From: Didymodactylos carnosus
Taxonomy: Eukaryota; Rotifera; Eurotatoria; Philodinida; Philodinidae
Assembly (NCBI GenBank): GCA_905250885.1
Contig: CAJNOQ010001895.1
Location: forward strand, 1 to 27,616
Direction of reading: 5' to 3'
DNA: 27,616 nucleotides
This document shows, one piece after another, positions 1-10,154 of the stretch. Under the pieces are notes generated by a model. That model saw nothing but the letters and a program-made list of their open reading frames with translations. It was not told the DNA's origin and did no database searches. The translations under genes were made by a program, and so were the position numbers. Every line of letters starts with the position of its first letter. The stretch's first letter is position 1.

Positions 1-430
1 ACGCTACGGCCAGGCACATTCACACAAAACGAATACAAAATCTAGTGTGAATACATACAAGCAATAATTTTTTCTGTGAATTTTCTAAACATTGAGACAA
101 AATGAATTTACACCGAGAAAGGTTTTGAAAGATAAATCAACCGTATGCTTTAATGTAAATTAACACGATAGAAAAGTTTTTAAAGAAAATGTATATATAA
201 CCTAATATTTAGTGTAAACTTATCATAGTGGAAAATTCACACGAAGGTGGTAGGCTGCCCCTAAGGTCTAATGTGACTTTTCTTACAATCTAATGTGAAT
301 TAACACGATAAAAAATTTTTTAAAAAAATGTAAATGCAACCGAATATTTAGCGTAAATTTATCATAGCGGAAAATTCACACGAAGGTGGTAGGCTGCTCC
401 TAAGATCTAATGTGAATTTTTTTAACAGTG
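1..430. mobile_element. Right end of a TIR DNA element cut by the window edge
   Basis: The stretch ends in AACAGTG followed by TA at 431-432. Inside it the string TAATGTGAAT and variants recur. The last bases (AATGTGAATTTTTTTAACAGTG) resemble, apart from a gap, the right end of the element ending at 16081. I infer the end of a TA-inserting (Tc1/mariner-like) non-autonomous element whose left end lies outside the window. No coding potential is seen. Confidence 0.4.
151..428. repeat. Two tandem copies of a 140-bp unit
   Basis: The unit starting TAATGTAAATTAACACGATA at 151 recurs at 291 (TAATGTGAATTAACACGATA). Both copies continue through the same order of landmarks, including GGAAAATTCACACGAAGGTG and TAGGCTGC. 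The period is 140 bp with scattered substitutions. It looks like a subterminal tandem repeat of the element ending at 430. Confidence 0.85.
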
Positions 431-432
431 TA

Positions 433-1193
433 AAGACTTACTACAATATGAACTGTCAGTTTTAAGAGCGTCAATTAATGGTCTAAAAACACCGTCACTG
501 GAGTCCAAATGGACCAAATGGAGTCTATATGGTATACAGCAAAAGGATTTAGACCGTTTTCTATCGGTGAAAAAACGGTCCGTTAACGAGACGTTTACTA
601 TCCGTTAATCGGCAGTTAAACAGCTTTTATGGACCTGGGTTTTGGAAGTATCTTGCTGGAAGAGCAATTTCTCCGGTATAATAGAGTAGTCTCGAAGGTA
701 CGCTAGTACCAACGAGAACTAATGTTGTTTTTAACGCTATGCGCCCCATATTTATGTCTGACGTAGCCGAACAAGCGAAATGACTATCTCTAATCTTCAT
801 ACCTGAGTAAAAATCTTTGTTTTATGATACTTAAATAATTGACGTAGAAACAGTTGAAATATCGTCACTACACAATGTTAAATTGGTTTATCTATGAGCA
901 AATAAGAATAATATATAAAAGAAAAGAAAAGCAAGTAAATCGATCCATTCTTGAAACTACTAGGAAGACAGGTCAAAAGAGAGAAATAATGCATAATAAT
1001 AGTAAAAATCTACAAACACAAATATAATAGCTGTGCCACTTCAACAAATTCACATGCTAATGTTACTGTCTCTTCTGAGATTTAACTGTACAGTCATCCT
1101 TCTTTTGGAGGACCGCAAAAGACTGGAATGCTAAAGATCTAGAAAACGTTGTTTTCAAAAACTTTAAAAAGGCTTTAAAAGAACATCTTCATT
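433..1193. other. Gene-free stretch
   Basis: No open reading frame with protein-like composition and no splice-bounded exon is seen. There are AG-rich runs near 915-940 and the first copy of a 71-bp direct repeat at 1001-1071. Otherwise I see nothing in it. Confidence 0.5.
1001..1071 (+). repeat. 71-bp direct repeat, copy 1
   Basis: It matches 2821-2891 in the same orientation with about six substitutions. It starts AGTAAAAATCTACAAACACA and includes AATATAATAGCTGTGCCACT. The two copies are 1820 bp apart and bracket the nested TIR region 1194-2464. This could be a long-range duplication or the ends of a larger unrecognised element. Confidence 0.9.
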
Positions 1194-1307
1194 AAGCCGA
1201 CCGAGTGAAACTCAGAGAGACTTATTCTGTTTCACTAAACTCTTCCCCCCATAATAGAAGCCTCCCCCATATTAGAAGCCCCCTCTGGAGGAATCGATGT
1301 GGAAGGT

Positions 1308-1335
1308 GTATTAGAAGCCCAAGGGCTTCTATTAC
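1308..1335. repeat. Small palindrome with repeated TATTAGAAGCC motif
   Basis: GTATTAGAAGCCC is followed after AA by GGGCTTCTATTAC, a near-perfect hairpin. Two further copies of the half motif (AATAGAAGCC, ATTAGAAGCC) lie just upstream within about 60 bp, in C-rich sequence that is unusual for this window. Confidence 0.7.
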
Positions 1336-1503
1336 GTCGGAAAAATAATTTAAATTTTTTTAACGACACATCTGATCGACACGCGTTTTTTTACTTTAAT
1401 TGTTCTTGTGTGATGTCGTGTGTAAAAGAAGGAAACGAATAAAATTTACATTTTTTATCTCGAAAAAGATTTTTTGTTTTGGTGTTACAAAAAATTCTTC
1501 TTT

Positions 1504-1976
1504 AAGTCGACTGAGTGAAACTCAAGGGGACTTATTGCTTTTCACCCAGAAAAATTCTTCTTTTTTTCCACACTGTGTTTTCTTCCTCGAGTCAGACAGT
1601 CGTTCTCAGTTATTTCTGATCGTACAGGTTTGCGAAAAAGATGATTCGAAAGTGCAGGAATTGTGGATGACACATCTGAAGTTAGTTGTCGGATATTCGC
1701 TTTCGTTATCGTATAATTTGTGTCACAAAATCGGTATATATTTCAGACAACTCTACCGTTTCTGCTGTGAGATAATTAATTGTCACGTGATTCACTTCAT
1801 AGTGAATATATGCTACAGTACTGAGTATGATGAAAGCTATACTATAGTAGAACATATGACACGATAATGAATCAGCTGATATAGGAATATAGGAATTCTT
1901 CTTGAAAAATAGTGAAACTGTCATGAGTTTGTGAATGTTCTAATTCTGTCTATTTACCGTTTCACTCAGTCGACTT
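1504..1976. mobile_element. Inner inverted-repeat element
   Basis: AAGTCGACTGAGTGAAAC at 1504-1521 is matched perfectly over 18 bp in inverted orientation at 1959-1976. The sequence is a variant of the outer element's end (AAGCCGACCGAGTGAAAC). Element length is 473 bp. No reading frame of interest is present. Confidence 0.7.
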
Positions 1977-2340
1977 TCCAATCTATGCGCAACGTAGTTG
2001 GTCTCTAGTTCTTTCTTCTTTCTTCCACACTCTACTTTCTGCTTCGAGTCAGCCACCCGTTCTTAGCTATCGCTAATCGTACAGATTTGGGAAAAAGATC
2101 ATTAGAGAGTGCAAGAGGGGTAGATGAAACAGCCGAGCTTATTTTTGCGATATATATTTTAGTTATTAAGTAATCAGTCCCAAAAGTTCAGTATATTTTT
2201 AATAACTTTTCTCTGAGATAATTAATTGTCATGTGACACTTCATATACATTTAGTATAAATAGTGTAGAGTGATTCACTAAGTAGTCACGTGCTACTTAT
2301 CAGTCTACACTTCTGTATAGTTTGATGCATTTATAGTCTG
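1565..2340 (+). repeat. Diverged direct duplication, period about 450-465 bp
   Basis: Landmarks at 1565-1800 recur in the same order and orientation at about 2030-2240: TTCCACACT, CTTC/GCTTCGAGTCAG, ATCGTACAG, GAAAAAGAT and GAGATAATTAATTGTCA. Spacing between landmarks varies, so the copies have accumulated insertions and deletions. A second string, GTTTCACTCRGTCG followed by TTTCCAATCT, recurs at 1959 and 2447. This part of the outer element was therefore built by duplication. Confidence 0.75.
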
Positions 2341-2820
2341 AAACATTATTACCGATAGAATGCAGCATATATTTACTACTAGAGCACTATAGTGTTCTAA
2401 TCGCATTTAAGGGATTCAAGCAGTGTCTAAAGTGTTTCTGAGATATGTTTCACTCGGTCGGGTTTCCAATCTGCCCGTAGGGCAGTTGGCATCTAGTCTT
2501 TAATTTCTTCTCTATTTTCAAATCTTTATTTTTCTTCATTTGTAAGCAAAATGAGTGTAAGTCGGCGGAGGAACAATTCTGTGACAACTTAAAGTGTAAT
2601 TTGTATGTAATGCACTCATCTTGTCTCATAAATTAATTATATATATGAAAACCATTTCTCTCACTATTTTTCATTTTTACTATTTTTAGTTAATAGTCAT
2701 GTTAGGCAGAAACTTAGAATTGAATGTTTATTTTTTCTGTTACAAGTCATACTTTCGTGTGAGCTTTTTTTCATGTACCATGATCTATTACTAAAATAAA
2801 ACGAAAGAAAGAAAGAAAGA

Positions 2821-2891
2821 AGTAAAAATCTACAAACACAAATATAATAGCTGTGCCACTTTAACAAAGTTACATGCTACTGTTAACGTCT
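2821..2891 (+). repeat. 71-bp direct repeat, copy 2
   Basis: This is the second copy of 1001-1071, in the same orientation. It is preceded by a GAAA microsatellite (about 2803-2820) and followed within 8 bp by the terminus of the element at 2899. Confidence 0.9.
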
Positions 2892-2898
2892 GCCCTAG

Positions 2899-3605
2899 TG
2901 AATGTACTTTGAGCCAAATATTTGCGCAAGTACGTGGGTTAAGTACGTGAGGACAGTACTTGTGGACTTTTCAAAGTAAATTTACTTGTAAAGCACTTGG
3001 AAAAGTACTTGACAAGTAAAATGTAAATACTTGGCTGACACAATGCAGGTAAATAATTTACCTGAAAAAAATTCAGGCAAATACTTGTTCCCTTTATTTT
3101 TATTTTGTATTTTATACCCACATTTTGGAGCTATACTCTACACTTTCGTAGACTAAATACATGCACGACTACTAAGTTTGTTCAATTCAGTAGAAATATA
3201 TGTTTCTTTTATAAGTGTATAACGATTGATATTGTAGTGTTTATCTATAAGTGATCAATGCAAAGAAAAGGGTATGTGGCTGACTGGTTCAGTACTTGGC
3301 TGAAGCAAGTCAAGTAACGAAACTTGGCGAGTTCTTGCTCAAGTACTTGCCAGGTACTTAACCTGTCACGTAATTCCAAAGTACTGACCCTAGTCGAGAC
3401 TCCCGACAAACTCCCACGAACTCCTGGGGAAGTCAGGTGGGACTTTCAAAGGACTACATCTACATTGTCTCAAGGGAGTTCTCAGGAGTCTCTTGAAAGT
3501 CCCACCTGACTCCCGCAGGACTCTGTGACAGAAGTCCCGTGGGAGTTTTCTCGGGAGTCTCGACTAGGGCATCAAATAATCAAGTACTTGTGCCAAGTAC
3601 ATTCA
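2899..3605. mobile_element. TIR element rich in CAAGTACTTG palindromes
   Basis: TGAATGTACTT at 2899-2909 is matched inverted at 3595-3605. The interior carries many copies of AAGTACTTG and its variants in both orientations, so it can fold extensively. A separate 182-bp palindromic element (3388-3569) interrupts it near the right end. No gene is seen; frames at 2939-3121 and 3324-3509 only read through the repeats. Confidence 0.65.
3388..3569. mobile_element. 182-bp MITE with long inverted arms, nested in the 2899-3605 element
   Basis: The left arm starts CCCTAGTCGAGACTCCCG at 3388 and the right arm ends CGGGAGTCTCGACTAGGG at 3569. The inverted match continues inward through GTGGGAGTTT and GAAAGTCCCACCTGACT for about 70 bp per arm, with one insertion of about 14 bp. 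Its GC content is well above its surroundings. Target duplication is not obvious. Confidence 0.85.
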
Positions 3606-3687
3606 TTATGGTGAAAACTCTCATTTCATTAACCGTAAGGTCGCCAGATACATACGATATATAGATTATCCATAGTAATACTATACG

Positions 3688-3970
3688 GTACTTTTTACGT
3701 TTGAGTATAGGATACGATTGTGGTTGTGTTTTGAGCGCATTTAAATGCCAAGAATTTTTTGCTGCCGTTTAAACGTTGACTTTACATCTTCCCGTTTAAC
3801 TTCCACAATCCTTTTTTGTCCGGTTAAACGCAAATGATTGATTTTGCCCCACTGTTTTTGTTTAAACTACATTTAATGACGTTTTTTCTCAAATAAAGAT
3901 TTAAAACTGTTTAAGTTTTCATTTTTCTGGAAAAAGGCAATCATATCCTGCACTTAAACGCAAAAAGTAC
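3688..3970 (+). mobile_element. 283-bp MITE, complete copy
   Basis: The left end (GTACTTTTTACGTTTGAG, then a diverged ATAGGATACGATTG) is matched inverted at 3938-3970, which ends TTAAACGCAAAAAGTAC. Inside are repeated GTTTAAAC-type motifs. A second copy in opposite orientation lies at about 4520-4763, so the two copies together look like long arms of one larger palindrome. Confidence 0.75.
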
Positions 3971-4034
3971 TGCAATGGATATTAAGTTAAAATAATCAAT
4001 ACCAAAAGCATGATCTTCCGGAGGTAATTTCCTT

Positions 4035-4089
4035 CAAATAAAAAAGCAATATATAATCTCTGAGAGGTTATATGTTGCTTTTTTATTTG
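4035..4089. repeat. 55-bp hairpin with 26-bp arms
   Basis: CAAATAAAAAAGCAA at 4035-4049 pairs with TTGCTTTTTTATTTG at 4075-4089. Pairing continues inward (ATATAA with TTATAT, CTC with GAG) to a 3-base loop TGA. I count 24 Watson-Crick pairs and 2 G-T pairs with no bulge. It lies between the two inverted MITE copies. It could be a tiny palindromic element or a transcribed hairpin; nothing here tells which. Confidence 0.85.
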
Positions 4090-4519
4090 TGTTTTTCGAG
4101 CCAATGGAGGTTAGTCGAAATATTAAGAAAGAAGTTAACCTAATTAAACTTTGTCTTTTTCGTTCTTTACCTGATTAGTCTGTTACGTAGATTTATATAT
4201 TATTCGTACTTGAGGATACGTATGTGCATCAATAAACTGCGTTTTTTCATCAAAGAACAAATCACGAAGCAAAAGACTTCTTTTTATAGCTCACACACTC
4301 AATTCAAGAAAATCAATTATTTAACTCATATTTGTCGTAAAAACTGTCGCAAATCACATGTTTTTTTATATTACAGATCAACATGCAAACAGAAACGATG
4401 GTGATTTATGATACTGTAGAAGAATCGAAGGAGAACAGGTACGAAAATAGTTAGACTATCACATATCAGTAATGAAATTTTGGAAGGACGTGATGATTAT
4501 CAGTGAAAAGTTAATGTTC

Positions 4520-4763
4520 CAGAAAAACTCTTGAAAAGCCTATTAGGCAAGTTTAAGCAAAAATAAGTTTTAAAAACGCAGTTTAAACAAAAACTGTCGG
4601 GCAAAATCAATTATTTGCGTTTAACCGGAGAAAAAGGATTGTAGAAGTTTAAACGGGAAGACGTAAAGTCAACGTTTAAGCGGCAACAAAGAATTGTTGG
4701 CATTTAAATGCGCTCAGATAACAAGCATAATCGTATCCTACACTCAAACGCAAAAAAAATACG
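4520..4763 (-). mobile_element. Second copy of the 3688-3970 MITE, inverted and lacking its inner end
   Basis: Read on the minus strand from 4763, this stretch repeats in order the GCGTTTGAGT terminus, GGATACGATT, GCGCATTTAAATGCCAA, AACGTTGACTTTAC, CTTCCCGTTTAA, CCGGTTAAACGCAAAT and TTTTTCTGGAA of the copy at 3688. Similarity stops near 4520, before the inner TIR. Between the copies lies 3971-4519, unique sequence with no recognised gene. A splice-bounded 60-bp open stretch near 4378-4440 is noted but unsupported. Confidence 0.75.
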
Positions 4764-5149
4764 TTTCCTATATATTAGCCCTAGTAAAAATCTCAGTATA
4801 TCAGATGGTTCTACGCAATACCACAAAAAAGTTTTAGAAAAAGAGGTGTGATGTACTCTAAAAGGATGATAGACCACTTGTTTCTGAACTTTATGATACC
4901 CATAGAATGGTGCATTGTAGAATGTTCTCACTTGGTTGTGTTGTATTTTCTTATTCACAAAATCTAGTGGACCTTTTTAGCATCATCTGAGACCAACGGT
5001 AAGTTGATTTCATCTTTAGCCAAAGATAAGCTTGAAACTAACGGCTGAAACTGATACAACAAGTCCAGATTTTCAGAATTATAGCAGCCGAAAATCTGTT
5101 TGAAAAGTTTGCCCATTAGTTCGTCTAATATTAACAACAAGTCTAACCT
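4764..5149. other. Gene-free stretch
   Basis: Only short frames with no protein-like character are present. I see no repeat or structured element here. Confidence 0.4.
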
Positions 5150-5319
5150 ATGAGATTTTTTTTCCTGTCCAAACGCGTGTAAACAACAAAATAATGGAAA
5201 TGCATTTTTTAGCCGTTAATACGATATACGAAACGCGTTTCAAGCATCGATTGAACGCGTTTTTAGTATTTTGTCGTTTACACGCGTTTGGACACCGTTT
5301 CAAACGAAAAAAATCTCAT
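5150..5319. mobile_element. 170-bp MITE
   Basis: ATGAGATTTTTTT at 5150 and its inverse ending at 5319 are followed inward by a strong match: TGTCCAAACGCGTGTAAAC at about 5167-5185 against GTTTACACGCGTTTGGACA at about 5276-5294. The right arm carries about 10 extra bases. The centre contains further AACGCGTTT palindromes. The ends have no clear target duplication. Confidence 0.8.
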
Positions 5320-6544
5320 GGAGAAAACTCGAACCGTTTATTATTTGATTTAGTGATACATAAAATGTATCCATATTGTATTTCAGTGCTTTTCTTCCAC
5401 GAACAACTAGTAAGTTAATTGTGATTGTTGTTGTTGTGTATCAACTTTCAAATGAGCGCGGAAAATGTCGATATTTTTTATTTAATTATTCAAATATTTC
5501 ATTTATGCTTGTACCCTAAAATGAATTTTTTGTGCATATTTGCTCTGTAGACAATGCTTTTTGAACGTACGCAATATGAATTTTCACTAGTTGTTTGATC
5601 TACGTTTATGTTTTATTTGCTTGCTTCTATGTAATAATGGACTTTTTCCTTATTTTTTCCACTGTATACAAGTTGGCTATCGACCTATCAAGAGGAATAA
5701 AATTGAAAATAAATGATTCATAGCATCCAGTCTCATTGAGCGTCAGCATATAAACCGAAAAACAAAAAGAATTTTGCATTCATTTTAGTTTTTGATTTAT
5801 TTACTCAAGTACAAAAACAGTTTGTTAAACGAATATTATCTGACTTTCAATAATATTTATTCTCATAACTTATTCTTCACAGTTGGTTATTGTTTTGTTT
5901 TAATGAACCGAAAATTAGACACAGTTCGTATACAGTATGCTGATTTGTTTTATTGCTCTTAACAGGCTATCTACCTCTATTAATAGTAAGCTCTGATTAG
6001 TTATACAAATATAAATGACAGAATGAGAATGATGTTATCTAACAAGAATCAAATCAAATGTATCAGGATAATAATTAAAAAATAGCAAGCACAATGATAG
6101 AAAGAATGTTTAAAGAAATTTTTTTTGATAACAGATAGCGTTTACTTGTGGCACTTATCAGTGTATATCTTTTGTTCGTAGATGAGATAGAATCAGTTAA
6201 ATTGTAATTTAGGACTAATCTTTACTACTGGATTCTCAAGCCATATCAAAAATTTCATTCTTTGACCATCTGTGAGTAGAATCTTTTCCTTTCATTATTT
6301 CTATAATAAACTTTCATTTCTTTTCATAGTACAAGATCCTATAATTGTAGATTATCATAATTGTAGATTTAGTTATTTTTTTGTAGTTGTTTGTTTGTCT
6401 AACTTAACGCATGTTTATTGCATCGAAAAAACTAAAACCTATATTTAGTTATTTTTATAATCGTTTATACTTCAGTATAAATAACTTTAGTATTTAACAT
6501 TAGAAAAAAAAAATCTAGTCTTTCAAATCTTCTTAGATATTCTT
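5320..6544. other. Intergenic / possible 5' region of the transporter gene
   Basis: No confident coding exon is seen. A 23-nt stretch near 5388-5410 sits between an acceptor-like TTGTATTTCAG and a donor-like GTAAGTTAA and could be a small non-coding exon. A missing first exon of the transporter gene may also lie here, but none could be identified by eye. Confidence 0.35.
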
Positions 6545-6571
6545 ATTTTTTTGTTTTCTTCTTCTTTTCAG
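6545..6571 (+). promoter_or_regulatory. Strong splice acceptor ahead of the transporter gene
   Basis: An uninterrupted pyrimidine-rich tract (ATTTTTTTGTTTTC, then TTCTTCTTTTCAG) ends at 6571 immediately before the first recognised coding stretch. It is either the 3' end of a conventional intron with an unseen upstream exon or a spliced-leader trans-splice site. The open frame downstream lacks a start codon until 6718, which favours an upstream exon here. Confidence 0.5.
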
Positions 6572-9500
6572 CAAATGATCATATTTCATCTAGTCCGTCA
6601 CATCGTCGACAAGTCAATGATGGTAATCATAGATCCTTACAAAATTCTGACTTAAATAATGAAAATGATTTTTCAAATATTGAACAACGAGAAAAAAATT
6701 CAGCGGATATTATTTCTATGGAAGAATTGGTACCAAATACTGGGGAAATATCAAGAAGTAAAAAAATTGTAGAAACGTTAGAAATTTACTAATAATTTAT
6801 TAAGTGCTATTTGTTCAGATGATCCACCAATCTTAAGTGATATATCTGCTCGTAGACGTGGACATCGTGCTGAAGACAAAGCACTATCAAAAAAAGTTAG
6901 GTTTGTGATAAACAATATTTTCCAATAACCATTATTATTAATTTACATTTTGTTCTTTTATTTCTAGGAGTTTTTATAAAAAGCAAGATAATGTAATATC
7001 ATCATTTGAACAAGCCGAACATTTTAGTGACAAAAATAATGATGATGAAAATGGAAAAGAAAAATCTAGAAATACATTAAAACATAATAGAAAATATGTT
7101 AGTTATCTAACGAAATTATCACTGGCTGTTAATATTGTAAGAATTTAAATATTACTTTACTAGTAAACTGTATAGTATCTGTATCTCTTATTAAGTCTTT
7201 ACTAATGGCAAAACTCACTGCTGCTATTATGTCAAAGTCATTATCTGTTATTTCAAGTGTAGTAGATTCGGTAGTAGATTTAGCATCTTCAGTTATTTTA
7301 TTTTGGGCAACACGAGCTATCAAAAGACGTGATCCATTTCAATATCCACAAGGACGGACAAGATTAGAACCAATAGCAATCGTCATATTATCTATTATTA
7401 TGTGTTTGACTTCCGTACAAGTGATACGAGAATCAGCAGGAACTATGGTAACTGATATTTCAAGTCTTAAAAAAAATTCAACATCCAATACAGGACTCCA
7501 CGAAATATTAATGACCCCAATTCCGATTGCAATAATGTGTGCAACAATTTGTAAGAATATCATTGATTTTTGTAAATTAAACTGTACTACAAAAAAAAAT
7601 GTTCTACTCTCGTTTCAGTGTCAAAACTCATATTATTTATCTTATGCAGGCGTGTAGCGAATCCAACGTTAAATGCTTTAGGACAAGATCATCGGAACGA
7701 TGTATTTTCAAATATAATTGCACTAGTATGCGGTCTAGTGGGTAAGTTAATCAGTGTTGGTTCTATATAACTAAGAATATCCTATAACGTTTTTCGAGTT
7801 TATGGGCAAAGTTAAGAATAAAAATTTTAAAACCAATGCGGCTATCATGTTAAGAATTTTAATAAAAAGTTTTAATAAAATAATAAAAAATTACGAGATT
7901 ATGATATATGGAGAATATTGTCACTTGTATATTTTATTTTCTATGTAAAGAATAGGTTGAAATTGAAACATATTCTGTTCTTGGTACTGCCAATTAAAAC
8001 CGGAGCCTCTGTTCTTAAAACAAACAGTTCTTTTTTTTTAAATCTCTCACTTATTTTTTTCGAATAGATGCAGCAATATGCTTCTTCGCTTTTATTGACA
8101 CATTGAAAATGTTATTTCTCAAAGAAACGAAAAAATGTTTTATATGCGTTTGAAATCGACGACAATTGATGAGCGTGATTCAAAATCGATGCAAAATGAA
8201 TTATTTTGCTAAGATGTTAGGAGAAGAAGATAAATTCATTATTCTTTCTTTTTTTCTGATATCAAGATTCACAATGTAATATTTAGTAGACAAGCATCTG
8301 CCAACAAATTGATGATAATCTATTGAATATTCTGTAACAACATATGAACAATTGAAATGGAAGAAAACGCAAAAAGAATGAACTTAATACTTTTTCATTC
8401 TGCTTGAACGATTAATTTTTTTCTTTTGATTTGTTTCTATTTCAAAATCAAAACTGTATTTCTAGAACCGTGAACCGAAAGTTTTAATACACAACAGGAA
8501 ATTTTAGTCTTTCTCTCTCTGTCTCGTTAAGGTTCTCATGCATATAAGACGGTATCTATTCATGCACTTATTTTAACCGATCCTATTGGCGCAATTATCA
8601 TATCTCTTTTCATTTTGGTTAGCTGGTGGCGACAAGCGAAGCGTAAGTACCATATAAAACGTGTTTCTTATTACTTTATTGTGAGTTTGTTCTTACATCT
8701 AGAACAAGTACAACGGCTAAGTGGTCATACAGCTAAACCGGAATTTCTTCAACAAATAACGTGGATTGCATTTAATCATTCACCTTTAATAACAAAAATT
8801 GATACTGTACGAGCATTTTATTTTGGAACTTATTTTCTTGTTGAGGTAAAGTAATTATTCACTCTTAATTATGTTAAACAAAGTTAAGGATATTTCAGCC
8901 GCAATTGCACTAAAATTCGTATTTAGAAGAAATATTTGTGAGAAAAATGTTTGATGTTAAAAATGCGAAAATACTTTAAAAATCCTTGTTCTGACAGACC
9001 CAAGCCATTGTTCTCTTTTAATTCGAAACAACCTGAAAGTTTCCATTGTTCAACTTATCAGTCATACCATTTTGTTCAGATTTAAATTCTACATATGAGG
9101 GCTTGAGAATAAAGGTTTCATAGACCAAGTCTGGCTTTGGAAAACATGCTTTTTCAAAATGCATCCAAAAATACCACTAGATGTTAGTTTTGAGCCTATT
9201 TTTCCTGAAAGATAGCATCAGGAACCTAGAAAAACTCGTGGAAGCATAGAACACAAAATTCTCTATCTATTGACTTTACTTTTACTATTGGACTTGATGA
9301 ACATAGACTTGCATAAATCGATAGATGTCTAGAGAAAACAAGGATATCACAGTTGGACGATTGAGTAGGTGTTCATCTTTTAAATTTTGCGCCGACAAGA
9401 AAACTTTATTTGAAAAACAAAGTCGACAGTTTTGTAGAGCAATGAATTCGCTATGGAATTCGCTCAAAAGCCGGTTTTAAAGGCGAATACCATGTTTGTT

Positions 9501-9756
9501 ATGTACTAAAAAGTGAATTTCTCTCTGTTTAGGTCGACATTGTTTTACCAGAAACAATGTCCTTGAAAGAAGCGCATGATATTGGCGAAGATTTACAAAA
9601 GAAAATTGAGAGCGTTCCGGAAGTTGAACGAGTAAGTTATATTAGTATAATGTAAAATTATGTTTTCTGAGAATTATCTGTTTGTTTTTATAGGCATTTG
9701 TTCATTTGGACTATGAATTTAATCACAAAGCATCAGATGAACATAAGATTGTTTGA
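6572..9756 (+). CDS. Cation diffusion facilitator, manganese-type (CDF/MTP-like metal transporter)
   Basis: Exons by splice signal and frame: 6572-6757, 6819-6900, 6968-7136, 7196-7550, 7619-7741, 8532-8642, 8703-8845, 9533-9631, 9694-9756. From the first in-frame Met (6718) the product is 394 residues; an N-rich open stretch continues upstream to the acceptor, so the true start is probably in an unseen exon. CDF proteins export divalent metals from the cytosol in exchange for protons. The first metal-site helix carries D121-S-V-V-D125 and the fifth D239-H-R-N-D243. Asp in the first position of both motifs is the pattern of Mn-CDFs, whereas Zn-CDFs have His. The N-terminal half also has the FYKKQ region and the C-terminal part the cytosolic dimer domain. 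Two introns are long (790 and 687 bp); the rest are 59-68 bp. Two acceptors are TTAAG. Identity as CDF is firm; the substrate is inferred. Confidence 0.9.
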
Positions 9757-9863
9757 AAGACTCAACTATTTTTGTATGTGTAGAAATAGATTAGGAATAT
9801 TAAAATCATTTATTGTTAACTCATTTAAATATGAAAATATTGAATCCGTGAAATCTACAATCG

Positions 9864-10052
9864 TTTTATTAACATAAAATAGAACCTAAGATCATGATTA
9901 GTACCTACAAATAATAACACAATCGTATATATATGTATACATACTCAATTTTTCTTTTCTTTATTTGTCTTTCTCGTCCTACGATGTGTTGAGTCCTGTT
10001 GCTACTGATGATCTTAGTGTAGATCGAAACCTTCTATTTTATGTTAATAAAA
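9864..10052. mobile_element. Small inverted-repeat element (189 bp)
   Basis: TTTTATTAACATAAAATAGA starts at 9864 and the perfect 21-bp inverse lies at 10032-10052. The match continues inward after a gap (CTAAGATCAT at 9885 onward against ATGATCTTAG near 10008). It sits just downstream of the transporter stop codon, so it may be part of its 3' UTR. Confidence 0.65.
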
Positions 10053-10129
10053 TAATTTGTCTTTTGATACATTTAACCTTTTCATAGATTGAGAAAAATC
10101 ACATTTTTCTGATTTTATTAATCTCTCAA

Positions 10130-10154
10130 AACAACAACAACAACAACAACAACA
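10130..10154. repeat. (CAA)n microsatellite
   Basis: Eight consecutive ACA/CAA trinucleotide units with no interruption. Confidence 0.9.

Larger units (their letters stand above)
1194..2464. mobile_element. Outer inverted-repeat element
   Basis: AAGCCGACCGAGTGAAAC at 1194-1211 is matched in inverted orientation at 2447-2464 (17 of 18 bases). A closely related inverted pair lies inside it at 1504 and 1976, so two elements of one family appear nested. The interior has no credible gene. A 155-codon frame at 1400-1867 has no protein-like features and crosses the inner terminus. No clear target-site duplication is visible. Confidence 0.65.

Noticed and set aside
1400..1867. 155-codon open frame
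   Set aside because: It runs through the inner TIR and the duplicated region, with a Phe/Ser/Cys-rich composition typical of AT-rich non-coding DNA. No domain or splice context.
3324..3509. 61-codon frame in the palindromic MITE
   Set aside because: It arises from the repeat arms and is mirrored on the other strand.
4377..4440. Possible small exon between TTATATTACAG and GTACGA
   Set aside because: The splice signals are plausible, but it has no partner exon and no recognisable peptide, and it lies between two inverted transposon copies.
5194..5418. 74-codon frame
   Set aside because: It spans a MITE and its boundary; no protein-like conservation signal.
6575..6655. ATG just after the acceptor at 6571 (26-codon frame)
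   Set aside because: It is out of frame with the transporter and has no family features. At most it is an upstream open frame.
9285..9467. Minus-strand 60-codon frame in a transporter intron
   Set aside because: No domain, no splice signals; it lies inside an intron whose flanking exons join in frame.
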